Of a stretch of 64,000 nt of DNA, positions 61,201-64,000 are shown one piece after another. The stretch is from Bacteroidia bacterium (GTDB lineage: Bacteria; Bacteroidota; Bacteroidia; Chitinophagales; UBA2359), in contig JAUHXA010000025.1 of the NCBI GenBank assembly GCA_030427245.1, positions 1-64,000 of the forward strand, in the 5' to 3' direction. Numbering within the stretch: position 1 is the stretch's first letter; each line of letters opens with the position of its first letter. Position numbers and translations under genes: made by a program. The notes below the pieces were generated by a model. That model ran no database searches. It saw nothing but the letters and a program-made list of their open reading frames with translations, and was not told the DNA's origin.

Positions 61201-64000
61201 GGTCAAGCACAAACTCACGTAATCAACGTATACAATGTTCCTGAAGCTCCTCAGGTAACTCCAACTGTTGCTTCTATCTGTGACGGTGACGATGCTCCTG
61301 TATTAGAGTTGACTGGTAACCCATCTTACTGTAACTGTCCTGTTACTTTCCATGTATATGATGGAGACGGTAACTTGGTTTATGATGGAGAAACTTTGAA
61401 TGAAGATGTATTTGATACTGGTAGCGTTATTGACGGTCCTGGTGACTATACTTTCTCTGTTGTAACTGTAAACAAAGTATGTGAAAGTGATGCAGTAGAG
61501 GTTAACCTTACTGTAAATGAATCTCCTGAATATGACTTCTTAGTAGGTTGTACAGATCCTGCAACTGGTGAAGCTGGTATTGAAATTACAAATGTAACGA
61601 CCGTAGGTCCTTACAGTGTATCTATCAATGGCAGTGAGTTCTTTGCTTTCGTTCCTGACCAATCATTGAACGTATTATTGGGTGGAGAAATCAACACAGT
61701 TGTTGTTCAAGATGGTAATGGTTGTACATCTGCACCAATGGAAATTTCTGTTGATGAAGCAGTAAGCTTTGATGCTGTATCTGATTGTCCTGATGCTGAT
61801 GGCAACTCAACTGTAACGGTTGTTCCTGCTGGCGGTACTGGTCCTTACCAAGTATCTGTGAATGGTGGTGCTTATGGTGACTTTGACGAATTGACAGTAG
61901 CTGTTGATGGTGATGCTATCATCCGAGTGAAAGATTCTAAAGGTTGTGAGTCTGAAAGTAGATTGGTTTCTACAAGTGCTCCTGTAACATTCACTGCTTC
62001 TGCAAGCTGTCCTGACGAAAATGGTCAATCTACCATTACTATTAGTCCTGTTAATCCAAATGACACTTACGTAGTAACTGTTGGTGACATTGATTTGGAC
62101 GAAGGTGTATTGGAATTCCAAGCTGGTGGAGACGTAACAGTTGTTGTTACTTCTACTACTACAGGTTGTGCTTCTGCTCCATTCGTTGTTGAAGTACCTG
62201 CTGCTGCAACATTGGGTGTGACTGTAGGATGTCCTGCGGTAGATAACATCACTGGTGTATCTTTCACTACTGTTTCTTTTGATGTAGATGGTCTTTCTAC
62301 TGTATTCATTGACGGTACTGCTATCGTTGGTACTTCTGCAAGCTTAACTGCAGGTACTTATGAAGTTGTTGCTGTAAATGCTGACGGTTGTGAGTCTGCT
62401 CCTCAAACAGTTGAGATTGTAGATAATGTTGAAATTTCATTGATTGGTGCTTCTAGCCAAACAATTGTATGTGGTGAAGGTAACATCATCTTAGCTCCAA
62501 CAGGTGCTGGTGACGGTGCTACTTACAACTACTACTTGGATTCTGACGGTACTATTCCTGCTAATCCTGCTTCTGGTGATGTTTACGTAAATGGTGAAGT
62601 TACTGGAGCGAGAATTATTTACATCATCGCTACTACTGCTGATGGTTGTGAGTCTGCTACATTAGCAGCTAGTACTTATCACTACGATGAGTTGGCAGTT
62701 GAAAACCTTGAAACAACTTGTAATGATTCTGATGGATCTTACACTGTAACATTTACCATCACTGGTGGTAACTTTGTTTACACTGTGAATGGTGCTTCTG
62801 CTCCTGAAAGCTTCACAAGTGCTCCAATCGCACAAGGTACTGGATACTCATTTGTAATTGATGACAATCCATTGCTTCCTTCTTGTGAGCCTTTGACTGT
62901 TTCTGGTGATGCTCCTGACTGTACAACTGTTTTGGTTGCTGTTGATGACTTTGGTAACACTTTACCTGGCCAGCCTGTAACGGTTAATATTTTGACCAAT
63001 GACACTGGTTGTGCTCTATCTGTTGGTGGTATCTTAGTATCTCCTTCATGTGGTGACATCGTAGATATTGATCCTGATACAGGTAATGTTGTTTACGTTG
63101 CAGATGCTGACACTCAATGTACAGTTGATACATTCGTTTACGAAGTAATTGACTGTAATGGTAATGTTACTCAAGCAACTGTAACTATCTTTATCGAGCA
63201 AGGTGGAGAACTTATTGTACAGGTAGAAAGAGATTGTACAAATGCTGAGGAAACTGGTGTTTATACATTGAATGTTGCTATCCAAGGTGGTACAGCTCCA
63301 TTTACTATCTCTGGTGCTATCAATGAAACTTTAGATGCTCCTGGTATTACATTTGCTATCATCACTGATGGTAATCCTTACGAAATTAGTGTAGTTGATG
63401 CCAATGGCGAAGATTTCTTCGAAGCTGGTGGTGAAATCGCTTGTACTAAATTGGCTGTTGATTTCATCGAATTCTACGGTGAAGTTCAAACAGAAGGTAA
63501 CTTCCTTACTTGGATTACTGCAACTGAAGAAAACAACGACTTCTTTACAGTAGAACACTCTACTAACGGTCAAGATTTCGTTGCTATCGGTACAGTTGAT
63601 GGTGCTGGTACTACTAATGAAGCTGCTATCTACGACTTCTTACACAGAAATGCTCCAAGTGGAATGAGCTACTACCGAATCAAAGCAGTTGCTTTTGACG
63701 GAGAAGCTACTTACACTAAAGTTATTAGCTTAGTAAGAGGTGAGCGTGTATTTGATATTGTAAGTGTTTACCCAATTCCTGTAAGCAGTGTTGTTAATAT
63801 TAACTTCACTACTAAGGCAGAAGGTAGCTCTACTATCCAAATCCACAACGTAGCTGGTAAATTGATTACTACACAGGATGTAGATACACAAGGTGGTATT
63901 AACAAAGTATCATTGAATGTAGCTTCTTACCCTGTTGGTACATACTTCATCACTATCAAAAATGGTGAAGAAGTAGCTACTACTAAATTTGTTAAGGAGT
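52276..64000 (+). CDS. Giant secreted beta-repeat protein with T9SS sorting domain (3' end just beyond the window)
   Basis: One frame runs from 52276 to the window edge without a stop: at least 3,908 codons, about 400 kDa. It starts with a signal peptide (KNLFRVGMGQMAALLAIVCC and on, cut after QAFAQ); ATGs at 52282 and 52285 are alternatives. Most of the protein is Gly/Thr/Val/Asp-rich beta-domains of HYR/SprB/PKD-like style (TVCSTDAPVALSANVDGTFAG). Lamin-tail-like segments lie near residues 1440-1600 (FINEIEYSELATDVTSTGDF) and 1905 (LFISEINYFGKDVTSTDEH). Later come short repeats with DGNGCTSAP/DSKGCESES (about 3150-3400), a VDDFGNTLPGQPVTVNILTN domain (near 3552) and a final type A sorting domain (VYPIPVSSVVNINF; NVASYPVGTYFITIKNGEEV). 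The protein ends a few residues past the edge. It should be exported by T9SS and anchored or released at the surface. Adhesion or matrix role is inference. Confidence 0.93.
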   Translation, partial: MYMMKNLFRVGMGQMAALLAIVCCLTLTTNQAFAQCDAGTIATDAAVVCTGGAAPAAATANITTTVGAIPFGGGASGLNGAYVVTFYDGATPVATVLFEGTSVATPLTPADVDAAVITVDAAGNITVPLQPAPGSPGVNSFDAVITGSPLAAGVTYDVEGDVYLGTIPSPGGTPEPQGACANQTSNTIQVAVVGEFLDPDGINPYDNYDCLSPDVAEIIALDVTAGTAPYTVNAATEVYTDAGLTTPYVNGDPIAFPAGQGTANPLFIPANTLWSLTVQDANGCESTIGGEFETPQADILGLSADYCDTDAAHLIYGDPNGAIFVPGSDLPIGVFSSPTPAIVTDNADNSALFDPAAVGYGQHRVRYQVGTDDDCLAIDEQIVNVYPTFIASFDGGNAANANAFPTVICQGANGGSITIEPDELDDYIIPTLTAVEGFFSVGASNGSIDEELSAAVLFDGTGVSTPNPETGTAQFNTNLAPGTYTVTLFVGFQQCVSSQSHSITIVDEVDATLQNYAICAQENGGQVDLTALFVPGTTTPGGTFSVDGVSLGAGVDVFTYPAGTTTTDFAVTYTVGDAGIGAPCFDDTGAATLTISDENPAVFFDLPDFFCGAGPFDLTSYVIGGDVNLANGTFFEDGVEILVPTAWAPIAGNFTTFYNIRYEQTNAGGCNNLLMETTDVFFSVDPFEIADVAVCETSNIQFLEELAPDFDPGFGTNGSFTGPGVTGGGGLFEFNPSGLSGLIPIQYCIGDSFCEQCETFFINVFPEYEDATLTAPAAVCSDEGPFNLSAYLNAGAAPGTFTASAGTVTATAAGAMLDVTGVADGTVITIDYTVVDSQGVTFQDGEGGLDDLDLDGAADLVSCYTSATTDITLNEAVEADFTTNAEPFVCAGTDITVTPSANPAAAVSAVSFNGNADAGTTLSTTGLDGLYEIVHTVTNGVCSDVASRYVYIIGTAVADSNPGTVCADAGDLINLTQFLTADTTPGGVFTGTGVAGPGNILIVGADASYDITYTVGIEGQCDATTTFTVTVVPTPDATLAASGPVTPAPDPFLLADGIPVDNNLVSATNINFCINEALRILPNQIDPTFTYTVNLNGVDVVVDNGTFFQQTITQLEARTFTLNGGNAFTLQPGESISLTSGNIFTLPDGSTIEIVGVVTLEDNGVVIHTFPDNGNTFTWDGNPTPVTIARPYTLVDPQVGINTITLTVTTPEGCTETYELDIHVFDNPVASFNPASATVCTGAGDVDLTQYLSVESTSGGSFSTASAGLTGNTFNPTTAGVGVHTITYSVGTDPNDAANDECNASADLTITVVESVTATFDLPSSLCAGESLNLLDFVVGDQTGTFTADGGVIVGGVFTAGNASGLVTITYTYPTPDNGCGGSAVQVITITAPLTPTLEDNIVCQSQDDWTIDLTQYLQAGPTVNGGTFQFAGIGAQAGNGGAFINEIEYSELATDVTSTGDFIEVAGAEGTDLRDYLIVLYEPNQFVVNNDPQFGETNGRVYAVISPELGYGWKVNYTDPATPTNNKWCTSPDILTSPGCPQIGGDPDVFVVRSVEEGLAGDWIINGTYGAANGINYGALAIDIGDDIPCSGPEWEGLKDGPAGISLVYKGDFDNGAGVYNTVSGYCNASMTTTQFLGYGGDPAKAHLTGSNFGIFTATDGPSAGLSTTDINVVDAGDGIYTGKSVQFTNNGWVAPNLTAFDNELNYKVPNTTCVLAAADAATAEDQSRGFLNWGQLAPGDASYSNFAFGCPNNSSAEENYFDYISPNGDILDLSHFHSTLFVGGLVANESNVYTGGTDGDSDSGVLFDFTKNQVLPICFTYQVPSGTPEDLCADSDVCLYVMMDYEEMWTAPSFICEGDGVQNMNNWITQDVSFVPFTVQATGSHTFSANIECDENIPSLFISEINYFGKDVTSTDEHCVTYNYIDGAFGGGFLNSYNPAEDNQTVKFCDGVEISGLTGTDLSCYQLIFYRPEPTLVATGVQSTALSYDVVYIDSRGFPVTTDVENLVYMNLYGTIDDDFTPNGNSDDLYYGFNGTTVFRLDGSAQSNVPGFGALDLRNPATRAKIEFISAPTEFYTLPNPSDNALNNTIPNYNGPCGTPFSPIDVNADCAPGFIDPDGTPVSSLAGGIYLDINGDGLVTVGTDLLLFKDRDGGFDYDPGEQTTGTDGCVTTDDVFPWERDTECANDGTGRLTSGDAFTNRGRSNVGSRWFPILDIDENVSGVGLYNKCNDVGPITDDLPGETLEFLSWGEQLCVQNQADFTEAGPFEQQFSEIIDSLDNSFGDLRSLQLMSCDQLPASLTSGCSSCDDPGSTVWVTVFNGGAIKIPVCPAETAVGANQFSNSFGYYNCQLDEDVSEAAPCTVEVTISDEDLPDNYIITDFLVQAYAGPAEDSNGNATQGFVFQYELGDRTGCFYDEGDRGCQSSGCGISPGRVNCIPGQSALGNTIDLATGASVNGFTLQDAVGNRNGPLGCDFAFETYATKVAERTYYLDIAASVGQVLNFPVIPSGADSCYSITQDGRFSATLAIAINYEQCHYVGDFSSSDNTVNGNIDLNLDNVQGVAPDGEVPVDPYNTLDPSGLQDFSPILVTYDIPNANVGDADEGTDDVSCIDNNTDEDQRDQLINIIYSDPAELVDGALTVCSTSGAVNLVNLLAPGTPASGAFTTDAAAGTLTSNFSFNPAVAGAGSWTVTYTTNFNSACEISDQVTINVVEVAVTAPATVCSTDAPVALSANVDGTFAGAGVVAVEGGFVFDPAAAGAGTSVVTFTTADCSGSSNTSITVLASPSAGFFVPSQACMADGDIVFQLNPGTAEGGTFAVNGTDIEGNVWTPATAGYVSVTYTVTAANGCTTVEENFTNVFDVFNPTWTHEGGFTVCENDLPLTLTVEQTGGTWTSDINSTVTVEEQEITEEVADSNFVFTIDGATGDTLNVDTIVTFETVVIGTVEVVTFDADIEDTDHGSFSVTYEGGGANCGQAQTHVINVYNVPEAPQVTPTVASICDGDDAPVLELTGNPSYCNCPVTFHVYDGDGNLVYDGETLNEDVFDTGSVIDGPGDYTFSVVTVNKVCESDAVEVNLTVNESPEYDFLVGCTDPATGEAGIEITNVTTVGPYSVSINGSEFFAFVPDQSLNVLLGGEINTVVVQDGNGCTSAPMEISVDEAVSFDAVSDCPDADGNSTVTVVPAGGTGPYQVSVNGGAYGDFDELTVAVDGDAIIRVKDSKGCESESRLVSTSAPVTFTASASCPDENGQSTITISPVNPNDTYVVTVGDIDLDEGVLEFQAGGDVTVVVTSTTTGCASAPFVVEVPAAATLGVTVGCPAVDNITGVSFTTVSFDVDGLSTVFIDGTAIVGTSASLTAGTYEVVAVNADGCESAPQTVEIVDNVEISLIGASSQTIVCGEGNIILAPTGAGDGATYNYYLDSDGTIPANPASGDVYVNGEVTGARIIYIIATTADGCESATLAASTYHYDELAVENLETTCNDSDGSYTVTFTITGGNFVYTVNGASAPESFTSAPIAQGTGYSFVIDDNPLLPSCEPLTVSGDAPDCTTVLVAVDDFGNTLPGQPVTVNILTNDTGCALSVGGILVSPSCGDIVDIDPDTGNVVYVADADTQCTVDTFVYEVIDCNGNVTQATVTIFIEQGGELIVQVERDCTNAEETGVYTLNVAIQGGTAPFTISGAINETLDAPGITFAIITDGNPYEISVVDANGEDFFEAGGEIACTKLAVDFIEFYGEVQTEGNFLTWITATEENNDFFTVEHSTNGQDFVAIGTVDGAGTTNEAAIYDFLHRNAPSGMSYYRIKAVAFDGEATYTKVISLVRGERVFDIVSVYPIPVSSVVNINFTTKAEGSSTIQIHNVAGKLITTQDVDTQGGINKVSLNVASYPVGTYFITIKNGEEVATTKFVKE

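Noticed and set aside
52765-63573. Many minus-strand open frames opposite the giant gene
   Set aside because: They follow from the strong codon bias of the plus-strand gene (few stop complements), have low-complexity Ser/Thr/Cys/Arg composition and no domain-like sequence.

Overview
The window looks like chromosome of a member of the Bacteroidota, probably a marine or sludge-type lineage near Saprospiria; the exact placement is inference. Evidence: AT-rich DNA, promoter elements of the Bacteroidota type (TTTG or TTG, about 17-24 nt, then TAnnTTTG), lipoproteins and OMPs in the local style, two proteins with C-terminal type IX secretion (T9SS) sorting domains, and a Bacteroidota-type AsnRS with a coiled-coil insertion. 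Most genes are ordinary chromosomal genes. I see no insertion sequence, integrase, prophage or CRISPR array.

Layout. 1-2.8 kb: tail of an EF-hand protein, an OxyR-like LysR regulator that lacks the peroxidatic Cys, and a sigma factor with a soluble partner protein. 2.9-6.1 kb: part of a tryptophan/kynurenine catabolic cluster (ACMSD-like decarboxylase, tryptophan 2,3-dioxygenase, 2-oxo-3-hexenedioate decarboxylase-like). Two of its genes carry the same perfect hairpin just upstream of their start codons. 6.4-11.1 kb: a beta-lactamase-fold serine hydrolase and a GH2 beta-galactosidase with two inserted membrane helices. 11.5-18.5 kb: a TetR-TolC-MFP-RND efflux operon. 18.5-24.1 kb: accessory genes (AAA-ATPase-like/PD-(D/E)XK protein, exported Hcp-like protein, gene remnants, GNAT, small Cys-rich protein, DUF1801, GyrI-like, YafY/WYL). 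24.1-29.4 kb: a tight three-gene operon of SF1 helicase, winged-helix protein and double-HKD phospholipase D-family protein, the best candidate here for an undescribed (possibly anti-phage) system.

29.5-35.0 kb: HemW, a surface-antigen/TamA-like OMP, an NAD-dependent epimerase and MurF. 35.1-39.3 kb: an ECF sigma factor with a small partner, and UvrA. 39.5-42.4 kb: a secreted M43 metalloprotease with 75-nt tandem repeats. 42.8-44.5 kb: tRNA-Arg(CCU) and AsnRS. 44.7-45.9 kb: a second copy of the sigma/partner module seen at 1.4-2.8 kb. 45.9-51.8 kb: cyclophilin lipoprotein, macro-domain protein, a Roco (LRR-Roc-COR) protein with a C-terminal membrane anchor, and three small lipoproteins. 52.3 kb to the window end: one open frame of at least 3,908 codons coding a giant secreted T9SS protein with a long untranslated leader.

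Start codons were moved from the longest frame where a signal peptide, domain start or operon overlap pointed to an internal Met. Functional names rest on motifs and remembered family features; no database search was possible.
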